Assembly: GCF_030068605.1 (NCBI RefSeq)
Contig: NZ_JASJOU010000019.1
Coordinates: 142,408-206,407, forward strand
Origin: Xanthocytophaga agilis
GTDB lineage: Bacteria; Bacteroidota; Bacteroidia; Cytophagales; 172606-1
Length of the DNA: 64,000 bases
Direction of reading: 5' to 3'
The notes beneath the pieces were generated by a model. That model saw only the letters and a program-made list of their open reading frames with translations. It searched no databases and had not been told where the DNA came from. This document shows positions 28,148 through 36,778 of the stretch, one piece after another (position 1 is the first letter of the stretch; every line of letters begins with the position of its first letter). The translations under genes were made by a program, and so were the position numbers.

Positions 28148-28891
28148 ATGAAAGTAGGCTTGTTTATACCTTGTTATATTGACCAGTTCTATCCCAACGT
28201 TGGTATTGCAACACTGGAACTACTGGAAAAACTAGGCTGTAATGTTGCATTTCCTCTTAATCAAACGTGTTGTGGTCAACCTATGGCGAATTCGGGTTAT
28301 TCGAATCTCACCAAAGGGTGTGATGCAAACTTTGTCTCAAACTTTTCTGAGTTTGACTACATTGTGGCTCCTTCAGGAAGTTGTGTACTTCATATTAAAG
28401 AACATCTCAAAGATGCTGATCATCCGGAAAAGGCAATTCAGATACGAAAACGGATATTTGAATTATGTGAATTTCTAACGGATGTTCTAAAAATAGACAA
28501 TCTGCCAGCCTCTTTCCCACATCGGGTTGGATTACATGCCAGCTGTCACGGACAACGTGGGCTTCACTTGTCGTCTATGTCTGAACGAAACGAACCTTCA
28601 TTCTCTAAACCGGGTCATCTGTTATCTATGGTAAAAGGACTGGATTTGGTACAGGCAGAACGTCCAGATGAATGTTGTGGCTTTGGAGGCACCTTCTGTG
28701 TATTTGAAGAGGCTGTTTCTGTAAAAATGGGAAAAGATCGTATAGGAGAACATGTACAGAACCAGGTGGAATACATTACAGGTGGTGACACTTCCTGTCT
28801 GATGCATCTGGAAGGTATACTCAAACGACAACAATCCCCTATCCGGATTATTCACATTGCAGAAATACTGAACAGCAGTATCTCCAACTAG
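28148..28891 (+). CDS. lutA: L-lactate utilisation protein LutA
   Basis: The 247-residue protein carries two cysteine-rich CCG domains: NQTCCGQPMANSG (Cys41, Cys42) and DECCGFGGTFCVFEEAV (Cys176, Cys177), plus GSCVLHIKEH and ASCHGQRGLH. This is the LutA/YkgE (LldE) subunit, an iron-sulfur or heterodisulfide-reductase-type protein. With LutB and LutC it oxidises L-lactate to pyruvate in the cytosol. It is the first gene of lutABC; the next gene starts 55 bases later. Normal length for the family. Confidence 0.95.
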   Translation: MKVGLFIPCYIDQFYPNVGIATLELLEKLGCNVAFPLNQTCCGQPMANSGYSNLTKGCDANFVSNFSEFDYIVAPSGSCVLHIKEHLKDADHPEKAIQIRKRIFELCEFLTDVLKIDNLPASFPHRVGLHASCHGQRGLHLSSMSERNEPSFSKPGHLLSMVKGLDLVQAERPDECCGFGGTFCVFEEAVSVKMGKDRIGEHVQNQVEYITGGDTSCLMHLEGILKRQQSPIRIIHIAEILNSSISN

Positions 28892-28946
28892 CTTTTCCAG
28901 TAAAAGGATTCCGGACACAAATTCCTATACAGATTAATCACTAGAT

Positions 28947-30323
28947 ATGATTACACACGCCAAAGAAGCTGAGAAATTTAACAAAGATGAAGCACGGGTA
29001 GACTGGCATGATGATACGCTTTGGTTTGTTCGCCAGAAACGGGATCGTATGGCCCACAATATTCCGGAATGGGAACAACTCCGGGAAAAGGCGTCCCAGA
29101 TCAAGAACCATACCTTATCCAATCTGGATCAATACCTCATTCAGTTTGAAAAACACGCACTTGCCAATGGAGTACATGTTCATTGGGCAGCCAATGCTGT
29201 AGAGCATAATCAGATTGTCTTTCAGATTATTCAAAAACATGGCTTTCAGAAAATTGTCAAAAGTAAGTCTATGCTTACCGAAGAATGCCATCTGAATGAA
29301 TTTCTGATCAGTCAGGGCATTGAGGTAATAGACACAGATCTGGGAGAGCGCATTGTACAGCTTAGACATGAACCTCCCAGTCATATTGTTCTGCCAGCTA
29401 TTCACCTCAAAAAAGAAGATGTAGGCGAAACTTTCCATCAGCACCTGGGTACAGAAAAGGGAGCTAAAGACCCTCAGTATCTGACAGAAGCAGCTCGCCA
29501 GCACCTGCGTGAGAAGTTTATTGCAGCAGACCTCGCACTGACAGGAGTCAACTTTGCGGTAGCAGAAACAGGTGGTATTGTCGTATGTACCAATGAAGGA
29601 AACGCGGATATGGGTGCACACCTGGCCAATGTACATATTGCATGTATGGGGATAGAAAAGATTATTCCGCGACAAGCAGACTTATCCGTTTTCCTGCGAC
29701 TGCTTGCCCGAAGTGCTACCGGCCAACCTATTACTACTTATTCCAGTCATTTTCTGCGTCCGGCACCTGGTAAGGAGATGCATATTGTACTTGTCGATAA
29801 TGGTCGCACAGAGCAGCTTGCACGTGCTGATTTTCGTAATTCGCTGAAATGTATTCGCTGTGCAGCCTGTTTTAATACATGTCCAGTGTATCGGCGTAGT
29901 GGAGGACATAGTTATCATACAGCTGTTGCTGGTCCGATAGGCTCTATTTTAGCACCCAATATTGATATGCGTAAATACGCCGATCTACCTTTTGCCAGTA
30001 CCCTTTGTGGCTCTTGTTCTAATGTTTGTCCAGTGAAAATAGATATACATGACCAACTTTGGAAATGGCGTCAGATTCTGGCGCAGGAAGGACATACAGG
30101 TACTGCAAAGGCAACAGGAATGAAACTGATGTCAGCAGTACTTTCCAATCCGGATATTTATCGATTTGCGGGAAGTACCGGACGTTGGTTTCTACGGCAT
30201 GTACCATCGCTGGCATCCAACTCTTTAAATCCCTGGTTTAAACAACGTGAAATGCCTGAGCCACCCAAAGAAAGTTTTCGGGACTGGTATATGAAAAACA
30301 GAAAGAAACCAAAAGGTGAATGA
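28947..30323 (+). CDS. lutB: L-lactate utilisation iron-sulfur protein LutB
   Basis: A 458-residue LutB/YkgF (LldF) subunit. The N-terminal LUD domain spans about 60-290 (VAETGGIVVCTNEGNADMGA, YSSHFLRPAPGKEMHIVLVD). Two 4Fe-4S motifs follow: CIRCAACFNTCP (Cys302, 305, 308, 312) and CGSCSNVCP (Cys354, 357, 361, the two together fitting a ferredoxin-like pair). The C-terminus contains the usual Trp/Pro tail (FRDWYMKNRKKPKG). It passes electrons from lactate oxidation onward. The gap to lutC is 29 bases. Confidence 0.96.
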   Translation: MITHAKEAEKFNKDEARVDWHDDTLWFVRQKRDRMAHNIPEWEQLREKASQIKNHTLSNLDQYLIQFEKHALANGVHVHWAANAVEHNQIVFQIIQKHGFQKIVKSKSMLTEECHLNEFLISQGIEVIDTDLGERIVQLRHEPPSHIVLPAIHLKKEDVGETFHQHLGTEKGAKDPQYLTEAARQHLREKFIAADLALTGVNFAVAETGGIVVCTNEGNADMGAHLANVHIACMGIEKIIPRQADLSVFLRLLARSATGQPITTYSSHFLRPAPGKEMHIVLVDNGRTEQLARADFRNSLKCIRCAACFNTCPVYRRSGGHSYHTAVAGPIGSILAPNIDMRKYADLPFASTLCGSCSNVCPVKIDIHDQLWKWRQILAQEGHTGTAKATGMKLMSAVLSNPDIYRFAGSTGRWFLRHVPSLASNSLNPWFKQREMPEPPKESFRDWYMKNRKKPKGE

Positions 30324-30352
30324 GCTTATACACAAGATGTTTTTGACAAAGT

Positions 30353-30943
30353 ATGAATAGCAGAGAACTTATCCTAAAAAAAGTCAGACAGAACAAACCA
30401 GATCTGTTGCCTTTACCCATACTGGAAGCCTATCCTCAGGGAGACATAGATCTGACAGATAAGTTTGGGACTTTTCTGAAGAATGTCGGAGGAGACATCT
30501 ATTTAGCAAAGGATGTACAGGAGGCCAGGGCTCATCTTACACAGAAATTTCAGCTATCTGAATCTATCAAAGTAGCAGATTATACGGATACCAACCTGTT
30601 AAAGCAAGACCCACATTCGTTTGAGGACGTCTTTGTTACCATTATGCGTGGTCAATGGGGGGTAGCTGAAAATGCAGCTATCTGGATTCCAGAAGAGTAT
30701 CTGCCAGGAAAACAGAGAGTATTACCTTTTATCTGCCAACATCTGGTTATCTATCTGCCATCAGATGCGTTGGTACCTACAATGTATGAAGCTTATCAGA
30801 AAATAGGCACTCAGAATTTTGGCGGATATGGAGTTTTTATTGCCGGACCATCCAAAACAGCAGATATTGAACAATCTCTGGTGATTGGGGCACATGGACC
30901 CAGAAGTCTTACCGTTTATTTGATTGAAAAACAACAGCTATAA
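30353..30943 (+). CDS. lutC: L-lactate utilisation protein LutC
   Basis: A 196-residue LUD-domain protein (LutC/YkgG, LldG). Family features are the N-terminal helix MNSRELILKKVRQNKP, the VTIMRGQWGVAENAAIW strand, the PFICQHLVIYLP strand and the C-terminal GPSKTADIEQSLVIGAHGP, which is the most conserved part. Third gene of the operon, ended by a strong terminator at 30964-30998. Confidence 0.95.
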   Translation: MNSRELILKKVRQNKPDLLPLPILEAYPQGDIDLTDKFGTFLKNVGGDIYLAKDVQEARAHLTQKFQLSESIKVADYTDTNLLKQDPHSFEDVFVTIMRGQWGVAENAAIWIPEEYLPGKQRVLPFICQHLVIYLPSDALVPTMYEAYQKIGTQNFGGYGVFIAGPSKTADIEQSLVIGAHGPRSLTVYLIEKQQL

Positions 30944-30960
30944 AGAATATAGCTCTGATA

Positions 30961-30998
30961 AAAAACGCCTTCCGGATAAATCCGGAAGGCGTTTTTTT
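30961..30998. terminator. Bidirectional rho-independent terminator
   Basis: A stem of up to 13-14 bp (AACGCCTTCCGGA with TCCGGAAGGCGTT, 30964-30993) is flanked by T7 on the plus strand and by T-runs on the minus strand. It ends lutC and, from the other side, the GH125 gene. Confidence 0.92.
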
Positions 30999-32415
30999 AA
31001 CTTAACAATTGTGGTTTCTCGCGGAAAACTTTCCAGACAAACTCTCCAAAAATGGTATTAGCCCATGCAAACCATTTACGGGTAAATTTGGCAGGATCAT
31101 CCTTATGGAAAGATTCATGAATAAATCCAGTACCTCCATGTGTTTTCTGTAATGTTTCCAGACACATTTTTATTTCTGCGTCATTATCAGAAGTTAACCC
31201 ACGCATGATGATACTCAATGGCCATATCATATTTACACCTACGTGTGGTCCACCAATACCTTCTCCTGCTTTTCCTTTAAAGAAAAACGGATTTTCTTCT
31301 GAGAAGAGTAGCTTACGTGTATTGATATAGATAGGATCTGTGTTTTTGATAGCACCTAGATAAGGTAATGAAAGAAGGCTAGGTACATTGGCATCATCCA
31401 TCAGGTTAAAGCTTCCGTATCCGTTTACTTCATAAGCATAGACCTTTCCGAACTTCGGATGTGTTACTACTGCATATTCGTTCAGAGCTTTCTGAACTTC
31501 ATCAGCTAACTTTGTAAACTCAGTGGCATTAGCTGTATCTTTTAAAACTGTCTTAAATATTTCTGCCAACTGTTGTAATGACACAACCGCAAAGAAATTA
31601 GATGGAATCAAGTATGGGAAAATAGTAGCATCATCACTTGGGCGGAACATGGAACAAATCAATCCAACAGGTTTTGCAGGGTAACCATATCCTCCCAATG
31701 GTACACTATCGGTAGCCCAGGCCGTTTTTCTTTCAAACTTATAGGGGCTATGACCGTCTTTGCGCTGTTGTTCGCGGAAGGTCTTCAGGATCAATAATGC
31801 GGCTTCTTTCCACTGACTTGTAAAAACTGAAGTATCTCCTGTTTGTTTCCAGTAATGATACCCTAACCGTACAGGATAGCACAAACTGTCAATTTCCCAT
31901 TTACGTTCATGAATACCAGGCTTCATATCTGTAACATCGTCTTTCCACTCACTGATCTGGCTTTCATTCTTATAAAATGCATTGGCATACGGATCTTTCA
32001 AAATACAGGTTGCCTGTCGACTAATCACACCCTGAATCAGTTGCTGCAGTTTTTTATCTTCTTTCATTAATGGAAGATAAGGCCATACCTGTGCAGTAGA
32101 ATCACGCAACCACATAGCATCAATATCACCTGTAATAACATATGTATCAGGCTTTCCATCTTTTAGCTCAAATTCAACGGTGGTATCAAGGGTATTTGGG
32201 AAACTATTTCCAAACAACCACGCCAGTTCTTTATTGCCAATGGTACTCTGTACTTTTTTAATTGCAGCTTCTACAGCTGTACTACGAAATTTCCGCTGGG
32301 CTTCCGGAACACGTACTTCCGGAAAAGCCGCTCCTACAGCATAGGTAAACTTATTTGCAAGTAAAAATCCACCGGAGGCCATTACTGCCTGCTTAGCAAA
32401 ATTCCTTCTGTTCAT
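30997..32415 (-). CDS. GH125 exo-alpha-1,6-mannosidase-like enzyme (metal-independent)
   Basis: The 472-residue protein belongs to GH125 (formerly DUF1237): FGNSFPNTLDTTVEF, DTYVITGDIDAMWLRDSTAQ, WEIDSLCYPVRLGYHYWKQT, VPLGGYGYPAKPVGLICSMF, NVPSLLSLPYLG and GGPHVGVNMIWPLSI are all family blocks. The barrel is an (alpha/alpha)6 fold. GH125 enzymes remove alpha-1,6-linked mannose from mannans and N-glycans. The start MNRRNFAKQAVMASGGFLLA has an RRNF motif and hydrophobic stretch, fitting a Tat signal, so it is probably exported folded. I did not assign the catalytic acid and base with certainty. Confidence 0.9.
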   Translation of the reverse strand: MNRRNFAKQAVMASGGFLLANKFTYAVGAAFPEVRVPEAQRKFRSTAVEAAIKKVQSTIGNKELAWLFGNSFPNTLDTTVEFELKDGKPDTYVITGDIDAMWLRDSTAQVWPYLPLMKEDKKLQQLIQGVISRQATCILKDPYANAFYKNESQISEWKDDVTDMKPGIHERKWEIDSLCYPVRLGYHYWKQTGDTSVFTSQWKEAALLILKTFREQQRKDGHSPYKFERKTAWATDSVPLGGYGYPAKPVGLICSMFRPSDDATIFPYLIPSNFFAVVSLQQLAEIFKTVLKDTANATEFTKLADEVQKALNEYAVVTHPKFGKVYAYEVNGYGSFNLMDDANVPSLLSLPYLGAIKNTDPIYINTRKLLFSEENPFFFKGKAGEGIGGPHVGVNMIWPLSIIMRGLTSDNDAEIKMCLETLQKTHGGTGFIHESFHKDDPAKFTRKWFAWANTIFGEFVWKVFREKPQLLS

Positions 32416-32542
32416 GAATCAATAAATCTGAAATAGATGAGAGATGAGATTGTATCCACACAATGGGTATATTAATTGTCCATATATCCACATTAACAGT
32501 GCCAATTAAAAAAATATTTAGATTCCTGGCTACATTTATTTA

Positions 32543-32752
32543 TTATTTTACGAATCTCTTTCTCATTAGTAGTAGATTATCGAAAGTAAAACCAGAGAGT
32601 ACCAGAATACGGAGTATAGTTTCGCATTATATTCTTCTACTCCCTGAGAGTCGTCAAAACTCCAGATCTCCATCCGGAAATACTAGACTGGTGTTTTTAT
32701 TAGCAGTTCCTTTGTATGGTGAAGGTTTGATAGTAGGATCTGCGTCATTGAA
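32543..32752 (-). pseudogene. Frameshifted 3' gene relic
   Basis: Reading the minus strand from about 32752, three consecutive frames give one coherent coding-like sequence: TFNDADPTIKPSPYKGTANK, then NTSLVFPDGDLEF, then DDSQGVEEYNAKLYSVFWYS, then GFTFDNLLLMRKRFVK and a TAA at 32543. Joining needs removal of one T in the TTTT run near 32656 and of a CT duplication near 32596. The relic looks like the C-terminal end of a secreted or carbohydrate-active protein, but I cannot name the family. It lies between the GH125 and GH39 genes, so the locus may once have held another gene here. Confidence 0.5.
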
Positions 32753-32762
32753 AGTATAAAGT

Positions 32763-34442
32763 TTACCAACTAAAATAAAGAAATGATACTCCTTGCCTGG
32801 ATAATATTATGGGTACAGAGAGATTGCCATTCTGAATCTTTTTCGTTTCAGGATCTTTTACTAACTGCAACTGTCCGGCTTTTTCTAATGTTGCAATCTG
32901 AGTAGCATTGGGACTTTGAGGAGATCCTATTTTTTTCCATACTTCATAGGAATTGCTATGCTCATTATCTATCCTGTAGTGCTTTAACGTAACTGTACTG
33001 GAAGGAAGTCCTTTCACCTGTATGTTTATTTCTTCTGCTACACCTTGTTCATCCCGATCATGGTAGTTCCAGACCATAACTGAAGCAGAACGGCTATCCT
33101 TGGCAGCAATAGCTCCGATATCTGTCTGGTTTCGGATACTGGAATCCACTATGGTACGCAACCCATACATCCGGTTGCTCTTCACCTCTACCCGACGGCC
33201 TTTCATCATAGCAAACATACGAAACACATTCAGGACGGGTTTATCAACTCCATTGGTAGCCAGATCACGAAATCCAGCAAACCAGGGTTGATTTTCAAAC
33301 TCGAAAGACCAGGATACGGCTCCTATCAGATTTACATTCAACGAATCCATCAAAGCATATTTCCTGGCAAATGAAGCTGCTGTATAACTGGAATACATTG
33401 TCCCATTTCGGTAAGCATTTTCTGGGTTGGTAGACATCCCACAGGCAGCACAACCCTCCGGATCAGATTCGCCTATTACTACAGGTATATTTTTTAGTTC
33501 AGGATAGGCTCGAATTACATTAAAATGATCGTTTATATTTTTTAACTGGCTTCCTATCTTCATTACTACCTGTCCGTCTATCACACGGGGAGCGCCTTTG
33601 GCATGAAACAGGATAACATCCAGTGGAGCACCTATTTTCCCAGTAGCATAGTTAGTATCTCTCAGGCAGTGCCGGAGAAAGGCATCCAGAAACTTCATAG
33701 CCCCACCGGTCGCATCACATCCTCCTACTCTGGCGGTAGGCAAAGCACGTTTTACGCCATCTGCAGCGAAATCGTATAATTTAAAGAACTCTTGCTGCGT
33801 ACCTTTCCAGTACGAAATATCTGGTTCATTCCAGACTTCCCAATACCAGCTTTCGACTTCTTTTTTACCATATCTTTTCACGCAATGTGTTACCCATTGA
33901 TAGACTAACTCACCCCATTTTTTATAGTCTTTGGGAGGATATGCCCACCCTGTAAAAATGCCCGAATAAGGTTGTCCTGGCTGCCAGGTGTGTCTGTAAG
34001 GTTGTGGTTTAACAGATAATGCTTCTGGCATAAAGCCGATCTGTGCCAGAGGTTTCATGCCTCTTTTGATATATACATCAAAAATGCTATCTACTACAGT
34101 CCAGTTGTATACAGGATTACCATTGGCATCCTCTGTATAGGCATTAGTGGAACCCCATTTTAAAGCAGCAGTCCCATCTCCTGTTGTCAACAGATTATGT
34201 GCTCGTACAAAGACTGGAACAGGCTTGCTAAAGTCGGCAATTTCGGTAAGCAGCTTTTTGCCATCCTTCATATAGGTATAATTGGGTTCATCATAGCCAA
34301 ACCAAGCCCATATGGGTTTCATAGGTGCAATCTCTTTTGACAAATTAATGTCAATCTTTACAGCAGAATGTATTTTACTCTGTGCAACTAGGTAGTTATG
34401 TGATAAGAGACAAATAATCAGAAGAATAAAAGTATATTTCAT
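32763..34442 (-). CDS. GH39-like glycoside hydrolase
   Basis: The product is 559 residues, counted from the ATG at 34442 because it yields a proper signal peptide (MKYTFILLIICLLSHNYLVAQ). The barrel matches GH39 beta-xylosidase-type enzymes: PMKPIWAWFGYDEPNYTY near 40, WYWEVWNEPDISYWKG with the acid/base Glu206, and VVIGESDPEG with the probable nucleophile Glu325. A C-terminal beta-sandwich ends with SVPIILSRQGVSFLYFSW. GH39 members act on beta-xylosides, alpha-L-iduronides or beta-galactosides and arabinosides, so the substrate is open. The CAACGMST loop after the nucleophile is notable. Confidence 0.85.
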   Translation of the reverse strand: MKYTFILLIICLLSHNYLVAQSKIHSAVKIDINLSKEIAPMKPIWAWFGYDEPNYTYMKDGKKLLTEIADFSKPVPVFVRAHNLLTTGDGTAALKWGSTNAYTEDANGNPVYNWTVVDSIFDVYIKRGMKPLAQIGFMPEALSVKPQPYRHTWQPGQPYSGIFTGWAYPPKDYKKWGELVYQWVTHCVKRYGKKEVESWYWEVWNEPDISYWKGTQQEFFKLYDFAADGVKRALPTARVGGCDATGGAMKFLDAFLRHCLRDTNYATGKIGAPLDVILFHAKGAPRVIDGQVVMKIGSQLKNINDHFNVIRAYPELKNIPVVIGESDPEGCAACGMSTNPENAYRNGTMYSSYTAASFARKYALMDSLNVNLIGAVSWSFEFENQPWFAGFRDLATNGVDKPVLNVFRMFAMMKGRRVEVKSNRMYGLRTIVDSSIRNQTDIGAIAAKDSRSASVMVWNYHDRDEQGVAEEINIQVKGLPSSTVTLKHYRIDNEHSNSYEVWKKIGSPQSPNATQIATLEKAGQLQLVKDPETKKIQNGNLSVPIILSRQGVSFLYFSW

Positions 34443-34590
34443 ATGAATGTAGTGATGTAAAAAATTTTCTTTCAAAAGCAGATCACTCAAAATAGTAAAT
34501 TTTTAAGAGAAAAATGAATCTAATAATGATTTAGCAGTATAACTATTAAATAACCAAAAGTAAACCATCCTGTACAGGCAGGATTACAAA

Positions 34591-34625
34591 TAAAAAATCC
34601 CTGTGTTGCTAAACACAGGGATTTT
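34591..34625 (-). terminator. Rho-independent terminator of the DUF6600-type gene
   Basis: A perfect 14-bp stem (34594-34607 with 34612-34625, AAAATCCCTGTGTT core) and a 4-base loop is followed on the minus strand by TTTATTTG. It lies about 50 bases after the stop of the gene at 34676-36118, beyond a tandem repeat. Confidence 0.85.
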
Positions 34626-34669
34626 CATGAACTATACATGAACTATACATGAACTATACATGAACTATA
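34626..34669. repeat. Four perfect 11-bp tandem repeats
   Basis: The unit CATGAACTATA occurs four times head to tail with no mismatch (34626-34669), directly between the terminator hairpin and the stop codon of the gene at 34676. Such short perfect repeats are prone to slippage. Confidence 0.95.
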
Positions 34670-34675
34670 TCTTAA

Positions 34676-36118
34676 TTAACGAGGCTGCCGTGATGGACGT
34701 CCTCCTTGTGAGGGTTGAGCAGATCCCTGTCCGGAAGATCGTTGTGAAGGCTGAGAACTTTGTTCAAATGATCTTTGTGATTCCCGAGGATGACTTTCTA
34801 TCCGTTCCTGCCTCTGTGCCTGTGAAGGTTGTGATCTTTCTACCCGTTGAGGCTGCTCCCATTGTGTACGTTGTGTTTCGGACTGACGCCGTTCTCCAAC
34901 CGCTCCTGATGGTTGGTTAAACTGAGGTTGTTCGCGTTGACGAGGTTGTACCCTCTCTTGTGGTTGTCCCCATGGTTGTGATGTCTCTCTTTGCTGAGGT
35001 TGTTCCCGTTGCGGTTGTGTAGTTCTGCCTTCACTTCCAGAGTTACGGCCACCCCAATCTGACTGACGATTGTTATCAAATGAGGGTTGACGGTTACTGT
35101 CAAAGGATGGCTGACGGTTATTATCACTTCTGCCTGATTCCATTGAGGAACGCGGTTCTCTGGAACGTGGTGAATATTGTGGTTCTGCAGGTTGTCTGAA
35201 TCCCTCATTACTACGGTTATCGTTAGGATATCCAATTCTCTCAGACGAACGATTCTGAGGTTGAGTAGTTACCCGATTCTGATCCTGTCTGCCAGAATTT
35301 CCCCAATCCTCTCTCCGATTACGTACATCAGGCGTTACATCTATCCGACGGCCAGGTCCGGTACTTACTGGTCCACGCACGTTATCTCTTCGTTCAGAGA
35401 CACTCGGACGATACACTCGTACAGATCCATTGGAAACCATTGCTCTTCCTGGTCTGTCTTCATGTTGTACACGATACACCTGTACCCGACCGTGTGAATG
35501 ACGTTCAATATCTCTTACAGACGGTCCGGAAGCATACCGACGATTATTATATACATAGTAGTTATTAATTACTGTTGTATGGTTATAGACATGGACAACA
35601 CGGGTTCTTGGGATACAATAATCATAGAATCTGCGATTGGTAATATATACATTAGGCACAAATATCCAGCAGGAAACAGGTATAGACACAGAAACATTTA
35701 CGCCAGGTCCCATAGGAGCCCAACCATAATATCCATCACCAGAGCGCCACGATACCCAGGCAGGTCCCCACTCAGTATCAGGTATCCAGAGCCATCCATA
35801 ATAGTTATCAAAATACCAGCGACCATAGTGGAAAGGAGCCCATCCCCAATCATAATCAGACACCCAGGTATTTCCATATTCAGTCACTATCCAGTACCCA
35901 TTGCTTCCATAGGGCTGAAAATCAGTTGCGACATTGGGTTGCCATACGTACCCATAGTCAGGAGTATTCATCCAATATCCATAAGGCGACAACTGATCAT
36001 AGAAGGTCTGAAATGAAACACTTACATTTACCTGTGCAGATGCTTTTTCTGTACTTGAAAAGACAGCAACCAAAGTTGCTAATATCACCCAAACCCGAAA
36101 TTGTTTCAAAGTTTTCAT
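34676..36118 (-). CDS. Secreted DUF6600-type protein with Gln/Arg-rich tail
   Basis: A 480-residue exported protein (signal peptide ending KASAQ, about residue 29). Residues 30-205 are packed with Trp, Tyr and Gly: FYDQLSPYGYWMNTPDYGYV, NTWVSDYDWGWAPFHYG, YYGWLWIPDTEWGPAWVSWR. This resembles the DUF6600 proteins common in Bacteroidota. From about 205 to the end the chain is low-complexity and basic, dominated by Arg, Gln, Ser and Pro (QPQFNQPSG, EQPQQRETS), predicted disordered. Unusually, the tail contains duplicated short units such as RQPSFDSN and RQPSFDNN. Function unknown; a surface or matrix protein is possible. Confidence 0.8.
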   Translation of the reverse strand: MKTLKQFRVWVILATLVAVFSSTEKASAQVNVSVSFQTFYDQLSPYGYWMNTPDYGYVWQPNVATDFQPYGSNGYWIVTEYGNTWVSDYDWGWAPFHYGRWYFDNYYGWLWIPDTEWGPAWVSWRSGDGYYGWAPMGPGVNVSVSIPVSCWIFVPNVYITNRRFYDYCIPRTRVVHVYNHTTVINNYYVYNNRRYASGPSVRDIERHSHGRVQVYRVQHEDRPGRAMVSNGSVRVYRPSVSERRDNVRGPVSTGPGRRIDVTPDVRNRREDWGNSGRQDQNRVTTQPQNRSSERIGYPNDNRSNEGFRQPAEPQYSPRSREPRSSMESGRSDNNRQPSFDSNRQPSFDNNRQSDWGGRNSGSEGRTTQPQREQPQQRETSQPWGQPQERVQPRQREQPQFNQPSGAVGERRQSETQRTQWEQPQRVERSQPSQAQRQERIESHPRESQRSFEQSSQPSQRSSGQGSAQPSQGGRPSRQPR

Positions 36119-36778
36119 AGTCGATTTGTCTAACGTGACTGATTGTTTTTAACAATCATGTATCTTATCTAAATCAAATACCTTGCCAAGGTATTATATA
36201 ACACTATACGAGTCTTTAAACTCTTTTGTTATTCATCCATATATGCGTTTATCAGGAATATAGTGACCTCTTAACCACCTATATATCAAAAACTTTATTT
36301 TCAATCTTTCAACAAAAAAATCTTCAGTACATGATTCATCCAAAACTCAGGAAAAGATTTGTAACACCATTGGAGAAAATTTCTTATCTGCGCATAGTTC
36401 ACAGCAAAAGTTTTTTTCTGAAAGACCAGGCAGACTTATCAATCAATGAAGAAATTGCCCTTTGTTCACTGCAGTTTTACATTTGAACACTACTCTGATC
36501 ACTTTTTATTTTGAGTAGAGTTCCAATCATTTTTTCTTTTGCGCATAACTCACGGCAAAACATTTTTTGACCGGAACTCCGATCACTTTCCGCCTTGCGC
36601 ATAATTCACCGCAAGAAGAAAATCTAATCGGAATTCACCGCAAAATAAATGCTTGCATAGAACTATACGCATCGAGTCTTTATGCCCCGAATAAAACGCA
36701 GGAAGTCCTCTGAATAATCCTGGTTGATTGTTCAGATAAACTATACACCAGGATAAAGCAGCTTGGTAAAATCTAACA
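36119..36778. other. Long intergenic region with a repeat copy
   Basis: 660 bases between divergent-to-tandem minus-strand genes. Near the DUF6600 start is a perfect 7-bp inverted repeat (GATTGTT/AACAATC, 36141-36147 and 36151-36157), possibly a leader hairpin. The part from 36361 to 36645 is a copy of an intergenic repeat family. The open frame at 36226-36486 on the plus strand overlaps this repeat and is not considered a gene. Confidence 0.6.
36361..36645 (-). repeat. Intergenic repeat, copy 1
   Basis: Read on the minus strand, this copy is similar to 59041-59230 on the plus strand. Shared blocks include TTGCGGTGAATTCC, TTGCGGTGA followed by TTATGCGCAA, TGATCGGAGTT, TTCTTCATTGA-like and TATGCGCAGA. 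This copy contains an extra internal repetition of the block TTATGCGCAA...TGATYGGA. The TTGCG...CGCAA ends form small inverted repeats. Confidence 0.75.

Noticed and set aside
32463..32759. 98-codon open frame on the plus strand between GH125 and GH39 genes
   Set aside because: Its opposite strand reads as a frameshifted gene relic with better coding character, so the plus-strand frame is a shadow.
35177..36016. Long plus-strand open frames opposite the DUF6600-type gene
   Set aside because: They result from the biased Arg/Gln/Trp/Tyr codons of the real gene on the minus strand.
36226..36486. 86-codon open frame on the plus strand
   Set aside because: It runs into the intergenic repeat copy and has no similarity to a known domain or usable start context.
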